Counted from the first letter of the stretch, positions 42,697 through 52,292 are shown. The stretch is DNA of 64,000 nucleotides from Geitlerinema sp. PCC 7407 (GCF_000317045.1 NC_019703.1:1724501-1788500); one strand, 5' to 3'. Notes: generated by a model from the sequence alone, not told the origin. Translations and numbers: made by a program.

Positions 42697-44223
42697 CTAG
42701 CCCTGAGTTTGCCAGGCTGCCAGGGCCGAAAACGTTGACTCTAGGCTGTGGTAGGCCGATTCGTACAGGCGAAACAGCTCCCGGTAGCGCTGAGTGCGAT
42801 CGGGGTCCGGCGAAAAGCGTTCGTAAATCGGGGTAAAGGACTGAACCGCCGATAAATCGGGCAGCCAGCCCACAGCGTGCAGGGCGAGCAGCGCTGCCCC
42901 CCAGCTGCTGGCGTCGTAGACGGCCGGGATCGCCACCTCAACCCCCAGCCCGTCGGCCAGCATCTGCTTCCAGAGGGGCGATCGCGCGAAGCCCCCAGCG
43001 GCCCGCACCTCCGAGACAGCGGTCGGCAGCGGCAGCGTCCGGTAAATGGCGGCCAGATTCAGCACGATGCCTTCGAGGACGGCCCGGGTCAGGTGCGATC
43101 GCCGGTGATGGGACGCCAAGCCGAGAAAAGCGCCCCGAGCCGCCGGATTCCAGTAGGGCGATCGCTCCCCGGTCAAAAAGGGCAAAAACAGCAGGCCCTC
43201 CGCCCCCGGCGCGATGGAGGCTGCTCCGGCAATCAGTGCCTCGTAGGCATCCTGACCCGCTTCGAGGGCCGCCATCACCTCCGGCTGAGCGAGCTGATCG
43301 CGAAACCACTCCAGCACGACCCCGCCGCTGTTGGAGGCGCCGCCGACCACCCAGCGATCGGCGGTCAGGGCGTAGCAAAAGGTGCGCTGGTGAGGGTCGG
43401 TCTGGGGCTGGGAAACCGTGGCCCGCACCGCCGCGCTGGTGCCGAGGGTGATGGCGACCTGGTCAGGGGCGATCGCGCCCACGCCGAGGTTTGCCAAGAC
43501 GCCGTCGCTGGCGCCCACTACCACTGGTAGATCGGCCCGCAAACCCAGCGTCTTGGCCCAGGCGGCCGTGAGGCCCCCAAGACAGTGGGTGGTCGGCACC
43601 AGTTCGCTCAGCTGGACTGGGGCAATCCCGGCGATCGCCAGCGCTTCGCGATCCCAGGCGTTTTGCCGCAGGTTAAACAGGCCAGTGGCCGAAGCGATCG
43701 ACGTGTCGATGACCGCTTCGCCGCAGAGCTGCTGCAACAAGTATTCTTTGATAGAAACAAATTTGTGCGATCGCCGGAAGATCGCCGGCTCAGCCTGCTG
43801 GAGCCACAGCAGTTTGGCCAGGGGCAGCATGGGATGGAGCGGCGTGCCGACTCGCTCGTAGAGGGCCTGGGCCTGGGGCAACTGGCGCAGGGCCGCTGCC
43901 TGGGGGGCGCTGCGGTTGTCGGACCACAGGATGCTGGGGGTGAGGGGGCGGCCCTGGCCGTCGAGGGCGATCAGGCTGTGCATGGCCGAGCTAAGGCCGA
44001 GGGCGATCGCCCCGGTCGGTGCCAAGTTTGCCTCCGCGATCAGGGCCTGGACGGCTCCTAGGGCTCTGGCGACAACGGTGTCAGGATTTTGCTCTGCCCA
44101 GCCCGGCTGGGGGACCCGTGTTTCATAAAAAGCGACTTGCCGACCCAGCAGCTCGCCGGTGGTCGAAACCGCGATCGCCTTGGTGCTGGTGGTGCCAATG
44201 TCGAGCCCAATGCAATAGTCCAT
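42697..44223 (-). CDS. FGGY-family carbohydrate kinase (gluconokinase-like)
   Basis: A 508-residue sugar kinase. CIGLDIGTTSTKAIAV is the N-terminal phosphate-binding motif, ILWSDNRS carries the catalytic Asp region, and ITLGTSAAVR and GASNSGGVVLEWFRDQ are the C-domain ATP motifs. GERSPYWNPAARG and the AHEWEQNP-like segment (GWAEQNPDTVV) fit the gluconate kinase branch more than glycerol or xylulose kinase, but the substrate is inferred. The frame extends back to 44406 without family similarity; the ATG at 44223 (MDYCIGLDIG) is the start. It ends 4 bases after the response regulator stop, tail to tail. Confidence 0.88.
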   Translation of the reverse strand: MDYCIGLDIGTTSTKAIAVSTTGELLGRQVAFYETRVPQPGWAEQNPDTVVARALGAVQALIAEANLAPTGAIALGLSSAMHSLIALDGQGRPLTPSILWSDNRSAPQAAALRQLPQAQALYERVGTPLHPMLPLAKLLWLQQAEPAIFRRSHKFVSIKEYLLQQLCGEAVIDTSIASATGLFNLRQNAWDREALAIAGIAPVQLSELVPTTHCLGGLTAAWAKTLGLRADLPVVVGASDGVLANLGVGAIAPDQVAITLGTSAAVRATVSQPQTDPHQRTFCYALTADRWVVGGASNSGGVVLEWFRDQLAQPEVMAALEAGQDAYEALIAGAASIAPGAEGLLFLPFLTGERSPYWNPAARGAFLGLASHHRRSHLTRAVLEGIVLNLAAIYRTLPLPTAVSEVRAAGGFARSPLWKQMLADGLGVEVAIPAVYDASSWGAALLALHAVGWLPDLSAVQSFTPIYERFSPDPDRTQRYRELFRLYESAYHSLESTFSALAAWQTQG

Positions 44224-44551
44224 ACCAAGCGTTCTAATTCGATCGTTTTCTCCCTGATCAGGGCGGACTTTCAGCGAATTCCTAGACGGCGAGCCTTCCA
44301 AGGGCGATCGCAGGACCCCACGGCACCCTGTAGAGTGGTAGGGGTTTGGCTGTGGTGCATCCCCAATTCCCGCGATCCTCTCGATCACCCTGATCAAGAC
44401 CATCAAGACAAATTAGCAATCAAAACAAACCGGTAGACCTGGGTCGGTAGTTTGGCCCAGAACCTGCTCCGATGTATTGACAACTACCGGTCTTGGCCCT
44501 TGAGATTCGCTAGATCTATACAGCGGCGCTCCCTTTGCCTCCTCAATCCCT
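44224..44551. other. Divergent intergenic region
   Basis: 328 bases. It contains the inverted repeat CGGTAGTT and AACTACCG (about 44445-44490) and a perfect TTGACA at 44477-44482 without a convincing -10 box at normal spacing. It must contain the start signals of both the kinase and the deacetylase fusion. Confidence 0.4.
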
Positions 44552-46345
44552 ATGTTGCCTTCTGCTTGGAGAAACGGCCTGAACCTCTTTTTGGCTCGAC
44601 AACAGTCCTCGATTTCTTTGCTCACGGCAGCTAGCCTGAGCTTGACGATTTTCCCGGGAAGCGCGATCGCCCAAGATCCAGCCACCGATGTCCCCCAGCC
44701 CCTGCCAGCCCGGAGCTGTGCGGCTCCAGCGGCGAAACCCCTGGCCGTCCAGCAGGCAGCCTCCCAGATCATGGAGGTCGCCACCTGGGTCAATACCCCC
44801 ATCAACACCGTCGAAGCGATCGTGCGCAACTGGGGGCCGCAAATCATGGCCCTCAGCACGCCGACGGCGTGGCCCCAGATCAGCGATCGCGCCCAAAAGG
44901 CCAAAGTCCCCATTCTCATGTATCACGACATCCTGCCCGAAAAGCAGGTTTTTTTTGACGTGACGCCCGAGGAATTTGAGGCCCATCTCCAGCTGATCCA
45001 GGCCAGCGGCGCGACGCCCATCAGCCTAGATCAGCTAGTCACCCACCTGCGCACCGGCATTCCCCTCCCCGAAAAGCCCGTCCTGCTGACCTTTGATGAC
45101 GGCTACAAGGGCCATTATCAGTACGTCTATCCCCTGCTGAAAAAATATGGCTATCCGGCGGTCTTCTCGATCTACACCGACAAGATCGACAAGCAGCTCG
45201 GGCGCTCCAGCATGACCTGGGACGAGGTGCAGGAGATGGCAGCCGATCCCCTGATTACCATTGCCTCCCACAGCGTTTCCCATCCCCGCGACCTCACGCA
45301 GCTGGAGACGGCGGACATGGAGCGCGAGGTGAAAGCGTCCAAAGAGGCCCTTGAGGCAAAGCTGGGACGCCCCATTCATTACTTCACCTACCCAGAGGGC
45401 CACTACAACGAGGCGGTGGCTGATGCCGTGGAGGCGGCGGGCTACCGGGCGGCCCTCACGATGGACGACTGGGATGAGCGCTTTGCGGGAGAGTCCGAGA
45501 GCCTGCTGGCGATCGCCCGGTTCGGACAGTCGCGCATCCAAGAGGTCGTGGCAGAGGCCTGGGGCGGTCCGTCGCTCCCCCGCTGGACCACGGGCTTCAA
45601 CTTTGGGGCGCCGGTGGAGCTCACCCAGGCTATCTACGACGACGTGCCGCTGACGCTGATTGCGGGGGGACGACCGATCACGATTCACGCCGACAGCCGC
45701 TACCAAGTGCCCGAAATCCTGGCGGGAACTGAGGCGATCGCCGGTGTGGACGGCGGATTTTTCTCCCTGGAGTTTCTGGACTCCAACGTCATGATCGGCC
45801 CGGTCTACAGCCAGAGCACCGGCAAATTTGTCCCCGGCAACCGGGGCGAAAACCCGAAACTGCGCAACCGCCCCCTGGTGCTCATTGGCCCGACCGCCGC
45901 GCAGTTTTTGCCCTTTGATCCTGATCGGCACAACACCTTAGAAGGCCTCCAGGCTGAGATGCCCAATGTCACCGACGCCTTTGTTGGGGCGGCGTGGCTG
46001 GTCAAGCAGGGCGTCCCCCAGCCCCCAGAAAGTTTCGGCAGCCTGTTTGACTTTGATGCTGAGCGGCACCGGGCTTTTTGGGGGATCAATCAGGCGGGCC
46101 AGCCGGTGATCGGCGTGTCCCATGAGCCAGTGGACTCGGTGTCCCTCGGTGAAATGCTGGCCGAAGCGGGCCTGCGCGACGCCATCATGCTGGACTCAGG
46201 GGCCAGCACCTCCCTGGCCTATCAGGGTGAGTCCCTGGTCGGCTACGAGCCGCGACCGGTGCCCCACGTGGTGGCCTTGGTGCCGCCCGCGGGTATGGCG
46301 GCCGCGCCCCAGAGCTCCGAGGACTGCGTCATGGCCGCTCGCTAG
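44552..46345 (+). CDS. Exported polysaccharide deacetylase / phosphodiester glycosidase fusion
   Basis: A 597-residue secreted protein. Signal peptide about 1-40 (ISLLTAASLSLTIFPGSAIA), a linker, then a NodB-type carbohydrate esterase domain about 117-300: MYHDI, TFDDGY (180-185, catalytic and metal Asp), SHSVSHP (239-245, metal His). From about 370 to 580 is a phosphodiester glycosidase (NAGPA/DUF2233) domain: AGVDGGFFSLE (397-407), NRPLVLIG, WGINQAGQPVIGV, IMLDSGASTSLAY. It could remove acetyl groups and cleave sugar-1-phosphodiesters of an envelope or extracellular polymer. Both active sites look intact. The combination is unusual enough to check, and it is the only enzyme of its kind in this region. 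Confidence 0.87.
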   Translation: MLPSAWRNGLNLFLARQQSSISLLTAASLSLTIFPGSAIAQDPATDVPQPLPARSCAAPAAKPLAVQQAASQIMEVATWVNTPINTVEAIVRNWGPQIMALSTPTAWPQISDRAQKAKVPILMYHDILPEKQVFFDVTPEEFEAHLQLIQASGATPISLDQLVTHLRTGIPLPEKPVLLTFDDGYKGHYQYVYPLLKKYGYPAVFSIYTDKIDKQLGRSSMTWDEVQEMAADPLITIASHSVSHPRDLTQLETADMEREVKASKEALEAKLGRPIHYFTYPEGHYNEAVADAVEAAGYRAALTMDDWDERFAGESESLLAIARFGQSRIQEVVAEAWGGPSLPRWTTGFNFGAPVELTQAIYDDVPLTLIAGGRPITIHADSRYQVPEILAGTEAIAGVDGGFFSLEFLDSNVMIGPVYSQSTGKFVPGNRGENPKLRNRPLVLIGPTAAQFLPFDPDRHNTLEGLQAEMPNVTDAFVGAAWLVKQGVPQPPESFGSLFDFDAERHRAFWGINQAGQPVIGVSHEPVDSVSLGEMLAEAGLRDAIMLDSGASTSLAYQGESLVGYEPRPVPHVVALVPPAGMAAAPQSSEDCVMAAR

Positions 46346-46500
46346 AGCAACCTTTCCCCGAACGTTTCTTGCGATTTGTTTTGCCCCTTGGGCCTTGAGT
46401 GCCGGAGGGGCTTTTGGTTGGCGAGACTGCGGTCTTGCTGTCTGGGGCGATCGCAGGGATGATGCGAAAAAAGTTGCAAGCAGCAAAAAAGGAAGGTTCT

Positions 46501-47364
46501 GTGACAGCACGCGCAACCTACGAAGCGGAGGGCGATCGCCATCAGCTAACCCTGTCCAGCGGGATCAGTCTGGCCTATCGGGAATGGTCGCCGGGAAAAA
46601 CGCCGGTTCTGCTGCTCCATGGCCTCGGGGATCATGGGCTGGTGTGGGCCGAGGTGGCCTCGGCCTGGGGCGATCGCTATCACTGCGTGGCGCCGGATCT
46701 GCGGGGCCACGGCGAAAGCAGCAAGCCCCCCACCGGCTACCGCTGCGAGGACATCATTGCCGACCTCGAAGGACTAATGGATCATCTGGGCTGGTCCAGC
46801 GCCCATGTCGTGGCCCACTCCTGGGCGGCCAAGGTGGCGGCAATCTGGGCTCGCCAGCGATCGCCCCGTTTCCAGAGTCTGGTGCTGGTGGACCCCTTCT
46901 TTATCGGGGCGCTGCCGGGCTGGCTGAAGGTCACCTTTCCCCTGCTGTACCGAGTGCTGCCTTTTTTGCAAACCATGGGGCCTTTTCCCAGCTACGAAGC
47001 CGCCGAAGCCAAGATTCGGCAGCTCAAGCAGTATCAGGGCTGGAGCCCCTTACAGCAGGCGGTCTTTGCCCAGGCCATGACCCAAAAAGAGGACGGCACC
47101 TGGGGCAGCAAGTTTGTTGTCCAGGCGCGGGATGAAGTCTTTGAGGACGTGATGCAGGTGGCGGGCCTGACGGAGCCCCTGGCGGTGCCGACCCTGTTTG
47201 TGCAGCCCGAGCAGGGCCTCAATCGCCGCGACTGGCAATTCAAGCCCTACCGCACCTACTTGAGCGATCTCACCTGGGCGGTGGTGCCGGGAAATCACTG
47301 GGCGTTTTTGGTGGAGCCGGAGCCGTTTGCGGAGGCTGTGGGCGGGTTTTTGGCCGCGCACTAG
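46501..47364 (+). CDS. Alpha/beta-fold hydrolase
   Basis: A 287-residue hydrolase. LLLHGLGDHGLVW gives the oxyanion loop, AHSWAAK places the nucleophile Ser107 in an AxSxA variant of GxSxG, and VPGNHWAF near the C-terminus provides the catalytic His. The cap region (about 120-200) is helical. The longest frame starts at a GTG (46399) and an ATG lies at 46459, but AAGGAAGG sits 5 bases before the GTG at 46501, so that start is preferred. The substrate is unknown. Its stop overlaps the stop of the convergent TPR gene within the tetramer CTAG. Confidence 0.82.
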   Translation: MTARATYEAEGDRHQLTLSSGISLAYREWSPGKTPVLLLHGLGDHGLVWAEVASAWGDRYHCVAPDLRGHGESSKPPTGYRCEDIIADLEGLMDHLGWSSAHVVAHSWAAKVAAIWARQRSPRFQSLVLVDPFFIGALPGWLKVTFPLLYRVLPFLQTMGPFPSYEAAEAKIRQLKQYQGWSPLQQAVFAQAMTQKEDGTWGSKFVVQARDEVFEDVMQVAGLTEPLAVPTLFVQPEQGLNRRDWQFKPYRTYLSDLTWAVVPGNHWAFLVEPEPFAEAVGGFLAAH

Positions 47365-49574
47365 GGATTGAGGCAGTCCAGCTTGCGCTGAATCTGCTGC
47401 CGCAGAGCCGAGTCCTCGATGCGCTGGAGGGTTTGGCTGGCGCTGCTGCGATCGCCCAGATCGCGGTAGAGGAGGGCGATCGCCTCATACAGACTGGCGC
47501 GATCGCTGGGATTTTCGACCTCCAGCTTGCTGATCACGTTGCCCTCGCTGTCGGTGTCGACCCGAACAACCATCATCTCTGATTCAGAACCGGGGATCTG
47601 GGCCGTGGTGGCGAGGGCGTCGGTCAGGGTTTGGCGGGCGGCCTCGCTTTGGTTCCCCTCTCCGTAGCCGCGCGCGATGCGCACCTGAAGACTGGCGCGG
47701 TCCGATGGCCGCTCGATCTGGGTGGCGGCCTGACGGGCGAGGTCATAGCGGGCTGTTGTGGCCAGCTGATTGCTCACTTCCCAGAGCTTCCGCTCGTCCT
47801 GGTGTTCCTTGAACAGTCGAACTACCAGGGGGAGCGCTAGGTCGTATTGCTGGGCGTCCATCAGGACGTCGCTGACGGTGGTCAGCCCGTTGGCCTGGGC
47901 GCTGGGGTCGGGATTGCCAGTTTGGAAGGCGGCGACGGCTAGGTCCAAGGCCTGCTCAGCTCGCTCGGTATTCTGGGCTCGGCGGGCCTCCACCGCAATC
48001 AGGGCCAGGGCGCGGGCGCGCGGCAGGGCCTCCGGGAGGGCCTGGGCGGTCTGGATGACGTAGTCGTAGCGCTGGGGATCGGGGTTGCCGCGCAGCTCTA
48101 GACCGGCGGCGATCGCCCCGCTGACCATGAGTTTTTCCCAGGATTCGAGGGAGGGGAGCTGGAGGCTATCGGGGGCTTTGCCCGCGGCGATCGCGCCCCG
48201 CACCGCTCCCAGGAGCGCTTTTTCGCGCAGGAAGGGCCGCTGAATCAGCACCGCTAGCTGGGCTGCTAGCTCGTAGTCTCCCGCCTGGATCAGGCGATCG
48301 CTCTCGGCGGCCAGCCCGAACTCCACGAAGTCATCAAAGTTGGCGATGGCCGCTTGGGCGGTGGCCCGCAAATCCGCCAGGGCCTGGTTTTGGTCAGCGG
48401 TTTGGCCAGTGCGGCTATAGGCCTGGGCCAGGGCAATTTGGACGACTAGGCGGCGATTGGGGTCGCCAATGCGGGGCAGGGTGGGGGCGGCCAGCTCCGG
48501 CAAGCCAGCGGCGGCGGCCTGCTGAGCAACCACGGAGAGGGTGTATCCCTGGTCCTCGGCCTGACCGGCGATCGCCAGGGCCTGCTCAAACAGCGATCGC
48601 GCTTTGGCCGGCGATTGCTGGGCCTGGTTCGTACCCAGGGCGGCCCAGGTGGTGGCTTCGATATCCCGCTGGGCTGGCTCGACGGAGCGAATGCGCTCGG
48701 CGATCGCCTGGGCGGCGTCTAGCTGACCGCGATCGCTGTAGCTCTGGGCCACCCCGCGCAGGATGCTGGCGCGGTAGTAGGGCACCAGCTCGGGCTGCTG
48801 GGCGATTGCCAGGGCGGCTTCATCGCGCTGGAGCTGAGCGAGGCCCAAGGCGATGGGCTCTAGGGCTTGGCTCTGCTGGGCCGGATTGGGCTGCTCGAAC
48901 TGCTGGACCCACTGCTGGGCCGCTTCAAACAGGGCGATCGCCTCGGCCGTCTCCCCGAGGGCCTGGTATTCCCGGGCGATGGGCGTGAGGACCTGAGCTT
49001 TGAAAGCGGCTCCCTGAACTGCGTTTGTGATTTGGCGAGCTTGGCTGAGGGTGGCGATCGCCGCCTCTCGCTGATCCAGTTTTCGGTAATAAGTGGCAAC
49101 CTGGGTCAGGGTTTGGGCCTTGACGCGGCTATGGCCCGAGTCCAGAGACAGAATGGTTTGGCGGACCTGCTCGAGGGTCTCTAGGGCGGCCTGGCGCTCC
49201 TCAGGGGTCTTGGCCTGCTCGACCAAGCGCCCCAGCGCCGAGGGCTCACTTCCCTCGCTAACCAGCACCGAGTTTTCGATAAAGGCCGCCCGGGTAGCGC
49301 GATCGCCCATCTGGCCGAGGTCTCCAAACCCTTTGCGCACTAGGGGAGCTGCGGCGAGCAGCGCCGGGGGATCCTGCTTCAGGAAGGCGATCGCTCGCTC
49401 AAAGCGATCGCGCAGGCGCTCCTCAGTTTGCTGCTGGCTTTCGGCTGCGCAGCTCTGGGGGGCAGGCTCAAGGGATTGGGCATGGCTGGGCAGGCTGGGC
49501 CACCAGAGGGCGATCGCCATTAGGCTTGTGAGCAAAGTGCGCGATCGCCAGCGCCCGAGAGAAGCGTGTTTCAT
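47361..49574 (-). CDS. Exported TPR-like helical repeat protein
   Basis: A 737-residue protein. Signal peptide about 1-33 (LLTSLMAIALWWPSLPSHAQ). The rest is continuous alpha-helical repeats of TPR type, such as YYRKLDQREAAIATLSQARQ, REYQALGETAEAIALFEAAQ and YSDRGQLDAAQAIAERI. The pattern holds to the C-terminus, which ends IALLYRDLGDRSSASQTLQRI. No catalytic domain. Such proteins scaffold periplasmic or outer membrane complexes. Ala and Gln are heavily used. It is convergent with the hydrolase. No partner is indicated by neighbours. Confidence 0.75.
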   Translation of the reverse strand: MKHASLGRWRSRTLLTSLMAIALWWPSLPSHAQSLEPAPQSCAAESQQQTEERLRDRFERAIAFLKQDPPALLAAAPLVRKGFGDLGQMGDRATRAAFIENSVLVSEGSEPSALGRLVEQAKTPEERQAALETLEQVRQTILSLDSGHSRVKAQTLTQVATYYRKLDQREAAIATLSQARQITNAVQGAAFKAQVLTPIAREYQALGETAEAIALFEAAQQWVQQFEQPNPAQQSQALEPIALGLAQLQRDEAALAIAQQPELVPYYRASILRGVAQSYSDRGQLDAAQAIAERIRSVEPAQRDIEATTWAALGTNQAQQSPAKARSLFEQALAIAGQAEDQGYTLSVVAQQAAAAGLPELAAPTLPRIGDPNRRLVVQIALAQAYSRTGQTADQNQALADLRATAQAAIANFDDFVEFGLAAESDRLIQAGDYELAAQLAVLIQRPFLREKALLGAVRGAIAAGKAPDSLQLPSLESWEKLMVSGAIAAGLELRGNPDPQRYDYVIQTAQALPEALPRARALALIAVEARRAQNTERAEQALDLAVAAFQTGNPDPSAQANGLTTVSDVLMDAQQYDLALPLVVRLFKEHQDERKLWEVSNQLATTARYDLARQAATQIERPSDRASLQVRIARGYGEGNQSEAARQTLTDALATTAQIPGSESEMMVVRVDTDSEGNVISKLEVENPSDRASLYEAIALLYRDLGDRSSASQTLQRIEDSALRQQIQRKLDCLNP

Positions 49575-49666
49575 CGAAAATTCCTTGCAGGGGGAGGCAG
49601 CGGTCAGGATGCAGCAAACTTCAGTCGTGAGGCTTGGGAATCACCGAGATAGACCCGGTGGGGATG

Positions 49667-50323
49667 TTAACGGGGACTCACTTGCAGATTCTCAAGGATT
49701 TGGCCAGCCTGGGGCGCGAAACCGTCGCCAGCATCGGCGGGATAGTGCACCGTTGCCGTGAAGGCCTGACCATTCATTTCCCCGACGTAGACAGTGCCCA
49801 TAAAGTTTTGCTGGTCGTTGTAGTCTGCCTCAAAGTCCACGCGCTGCTGAACCCAGGGATAGGCGCGCGGCCCATTGGTGCTTGTCACATTCCAGCCGTT
49901 GGTCTCTACTAGTCCATTGGCCCCAGAGACGCGCTCCTCCATCTCGGCGACGCTGCTGTTTTCGCGCGGCACATAGATCTGGACGTAGGCGTTTTCTGGA
50001 CCTTGGCCCGAAAACTGAATGCTGGTGCCTTCCCCGGCGCTGGTGGCCCGCACCTCAAAGGTTTCCTCAGCGTAGTAGGTCGTCATGGGCACGCCCGGCT
50101 GCTCAAACAGCTTCAGCGTCACGTCCTGCTGGGTCCAGGGATCTTTGACCGTCTGGGTGCTGGGGCGATCGCCCGCCGTCGTGGCCACGGGGCTAGGGCT
50201 AGAAGCGCCCGGCGGAGAGTCGATCGGTTCTGGGCCAGCGGGCGCGGTGGGGGCACAGGCGATCGCGCCCAGTCCCAGGGCGATCGCAGTGCCAAATCCA
50301 AGCAAAAACTTCGAGGTGACCAT
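49667..50323 (-). CDS. Putative lipoprotein, unknown function
   Basis: A 218-residue protein. LGAIAC (18-23) is a lipobox, preceded by a hydrophobic segment, so it is likely an envelope lipoprotein anchored at C23. Pro/Ser-rich linker to about residue 55, then a beta-rich domain with WTQQDVTLKLFEQPGVPMTTY and NAYVQIYVPREN, ending in ILENLQVSPR. I do not recognise the domain. The frame begins at 50380, but the ATG at 50323 gives a proper signal. The gene lies between two other exported proteins on the same strand, with gaps of about 90 and 120 bases. Confidence 0.7.
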   Translation of the reverse strand: MVTSKFLLGFGTAIALGLGAIACAPTAPAGPEPIDSPPGASSPSPVATTAGDRPSTQTVKDPWTQQDVTLKLFEQPGVPMTTYYAEETFEVRATSAGEGTSIQFSGQGPENAYVQIYVPRENSSVAEMEERVSGANGLVETNGWNVTSTNGPRAYPWVQQRVDFEADYNDQQNFMGTVYVGEMNGQAFTATVHYPADAGDGFAPQAGQILENLQVSPR

Positions 50324-50444
50324 GGGATGGGAGATTCGGTGAGTGGGAAGTGAGTGGGCAAGCGAGATGTAGCGGGCCATCTCCTGGGCTGTTTTCCAGC
50401 CATCAACTAGAGAAGGCCCCAGATGCTAGCGGCCAAAGCCAGAA

Positions 50445-51563
50445 CTAGCGGCTAATGCGGCTCCAGGTTGCGATGATGTCCCGGAGGTTGGTCGGTAGCT
50501 GATCCGCGTTGATGTCGGTGTAGCGCAGCGTGCCCGACATGGTGCTCAGAGACACGCTGAAGTAGTCCGCTGCGCCCGCCGGAGCCGGGTAGTCCAGCCC
50601 CACGAAGTTGCTGTAGCCCAGCTCTTGGATCTGGCGAACGAAGCGCTCGACCTCCTGAGGCGAGAGCTGGCGAATCGTCTGGGGCGCAGAGCGAATGGTT
50701 TCACCCACCAAGAGGCTCACTACGCGACCATCATTCATCAGCATGATCTGCCGCGTTTGCCCCGCGAAGCCGCCGCTCGAGATGGACTGAAACACCACTT
50801 CATCGCCCGGATTGGCGGTCCGCTCCGCCTCTGGCAGCAGACCCGGCACGACGCCCTGCCCCTGAAGCTGGCTGGCCATCTCGTTGAGGCGAATCTCGGT
50901 CGCGTCCTGGTTCGTGTGATAGATCAGCACTTTTTGGCCATCGGTGACCACGGCCCGCCAGCCAAAAATCGCGATCTTGGTGCAGGCGGTTTCTGGTCCG
51001 GTGCTGATGCCGTAGCAGCCGTCCCAGACGCGGGACTCCACGGCGCTGATGCCCAGGCGATCGACGGAGACCCCGGCATCCCGAGCCGCCTGCTCTAGAA
51101 TCCGCTGAGCTGCTTCTTCGGAGAGGCGATCGGACGGGCCGGGCTCCGTCGGCAGCGGGGGCTCTTGGCGAATGGAGCCCCCGCCGGCGTGAATCCGGTA
51201 AAACCAGGTTTGGCTGCCGTTGGTGATCTCAACGCGCCACCCCGGCGTCATGGCCGCTAGGCAGAGCTCGACCGGGCTAGGGATGCCCAGACAGCTATCG
51301 GACCAGATTTCGGCGGTGGCGCTGACGATGCTCAGGTTGCGGCGGGCAATCCCCAGATCACTGGCGGCCTGCCGGATCACGCGGCGACTGAGCCGGGAGG
51401 GCAGGCGATCGCCCTTGGGCTTTTGGCTGATGACGGTTTGGCCGGGCTGGGGCTGCATCAGGGGGACAGCAGCGCTCGGCAGACCCGAGGTGATCAGCAT
51501 GCCGCCCGCGAGGAGAAATGCGGACATCATGCGGGAAGCAGAGAGTTTCGTTGAGTTTCGCAT
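50445..51563 (-). CDS. Exported protein with duplicated Cys-pair module
   Basis: A 372-residue secreted protein, signal peptide about 1-32. It holds two copies of one module: residues 55-128 (LSRRVIRQAASDLGI, then C91 and C101, then GWRVEITNGSQTWFYRI) and 147-222 (LSEEAAQRILEQAARDAGV, then C183 and C194, then GWRAVVTDGQKVLIYHT). Each probably forms a disulfide. A third, different part covers 240-372 (FQSISSGGFAGQTRQIML onward). Families with the shape helix, C-C, G-W-R are known as putative exported proteins in cyanobacteria, but I do not recognise a named one. Role unknown. Confidence 0.72.
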   Translation of the reverse strand: MRNSTKLSASRMMSAFLLAGGMLITSGLPSAAVPLMQPQPGQTVISQKPKGDRLPSRLSRRVIRQAASDLGIARRNLSIVSATAEIWSDSCLGIPSPVELCLAAMTPGWRVEITNGSQTWFYRIHAGGGSIRQEPPLPTEPGPSDRLSEEAAQRILEQAARDAGVSVDRLGISAVESRVWDGCYGISTGPETACTKIAIFGWRAVVTDGQKVLIYHTNQDATEIRLNEMASQLQGQGVVPGLLPEAERTANPGDEVVFQSISSGGFAGQTRQIMLMNDGRVVSLLVGETIRSAPQTIRQLSPQEVERFVRQIQELGYSNFVGLDYPAPAGAADYFSVSLSTMSGTLRYTDINADQLPTNLRDIIATWSRISR

Positions 51564-51912
51564 GGGAGTTTAGATGCCTTCTAGTCAGATGGGACAGGCC
51601 AAAGGGGTGTTGGACCTTGCACTACCGTAGCCAGGCTGATCAGAAAATCTGGGAGCCGTTACAAATTCGGAGACAAAAAAGGGCGATCGCCCCCAGCCAT
51701 GGTGCGAGTGAATCCCTCACAGCGAGCGCCTTAAAGATCTATTTCTAACGGATGATCTTCTTGAAAACCTGGCCAAATTGCCTAAAAGCCGGTGGTTTCT
51801 CGACCGATTTCTATCCGATCGCCTCATCCTTTGATAGATGCCAAGAGGGGTGAATGATCAGATGCTGTAAACATCAAAAGAAAACGATTAATTTGCTCAG
51901 GAGAGTTCATAA
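51564..51912. other. Intergenic region with AT-rich 3' part
   Basis: 349 bases, no gene. The last 150 bases are AT-richer and lead into an excellent ribosome-binding site (AGGAGAG) before 51913. No promoter elements are convincing. Confidence 0.45.
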
Positions 51913-52278
51913 ATGACGGATCAGCAAAAGAAAACTTCTCACGAAAACAACGTTTCTAACGAAACTTACGATCCTCATATCGTGCCTGCCGAAACGGCTG
52001 CTCGCATCGAGCGAGAAGGTCAAAACTTCAAGCAAAAACCCGACCATGAAGACAGCATTGATACTGCGGGTGGCTACACCATGGACCGTGAAGGTCTGAT
52101 GAATAACTACGCCATCGAGCCGGAAATGTATGTAGAGACGCCGGGCGATCTGCGCGCAGAAGAAGACGCTGAAAAAGCTGAGCGAGAAGAAGAATTAGCA
52201 GAAATTCAGGAAACCGACGAAGACGGTAAGCTGACCATGAAGGGAGACCGGCGCGGCAAGGGGCCAGGCGTCATCTAG
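51913..52278 (+). CDS. Small acidic hydrophilic protein, unknown
   Basis: A 121-residue, strongly charged soluble protein, with no hydrophobic segment or Cys. It begins MTDQQKKTSHENNVSNETYD, contains AAARIEREGQNF-like sequence and ends in EEELAEIQETDEDGKLTMKGDRRGKGPG. Composition and predicted disorder resemble stress or desiccation-related hydrophilic proteins, but that is a guess. Its codon use is AT-richer than its neighbours. It has a strong ribosome-binding site and two hairpins downstream, so it looks highly expressed and monocistronic. Confidence 0.7.
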   Translation: MTDQQKKTSHENNVSNETYDPHIVPAETAARIEREGQNFKQKPDHEDSIDTAGGYTMDREGLMNNYAIEPEMYVETPGDLRAEEDAEKAEREEELAEIQETDEDGKLTMKGDRRGKGPGVI

Positions 52279-52292
52279 AGCGGCTAAACCCC

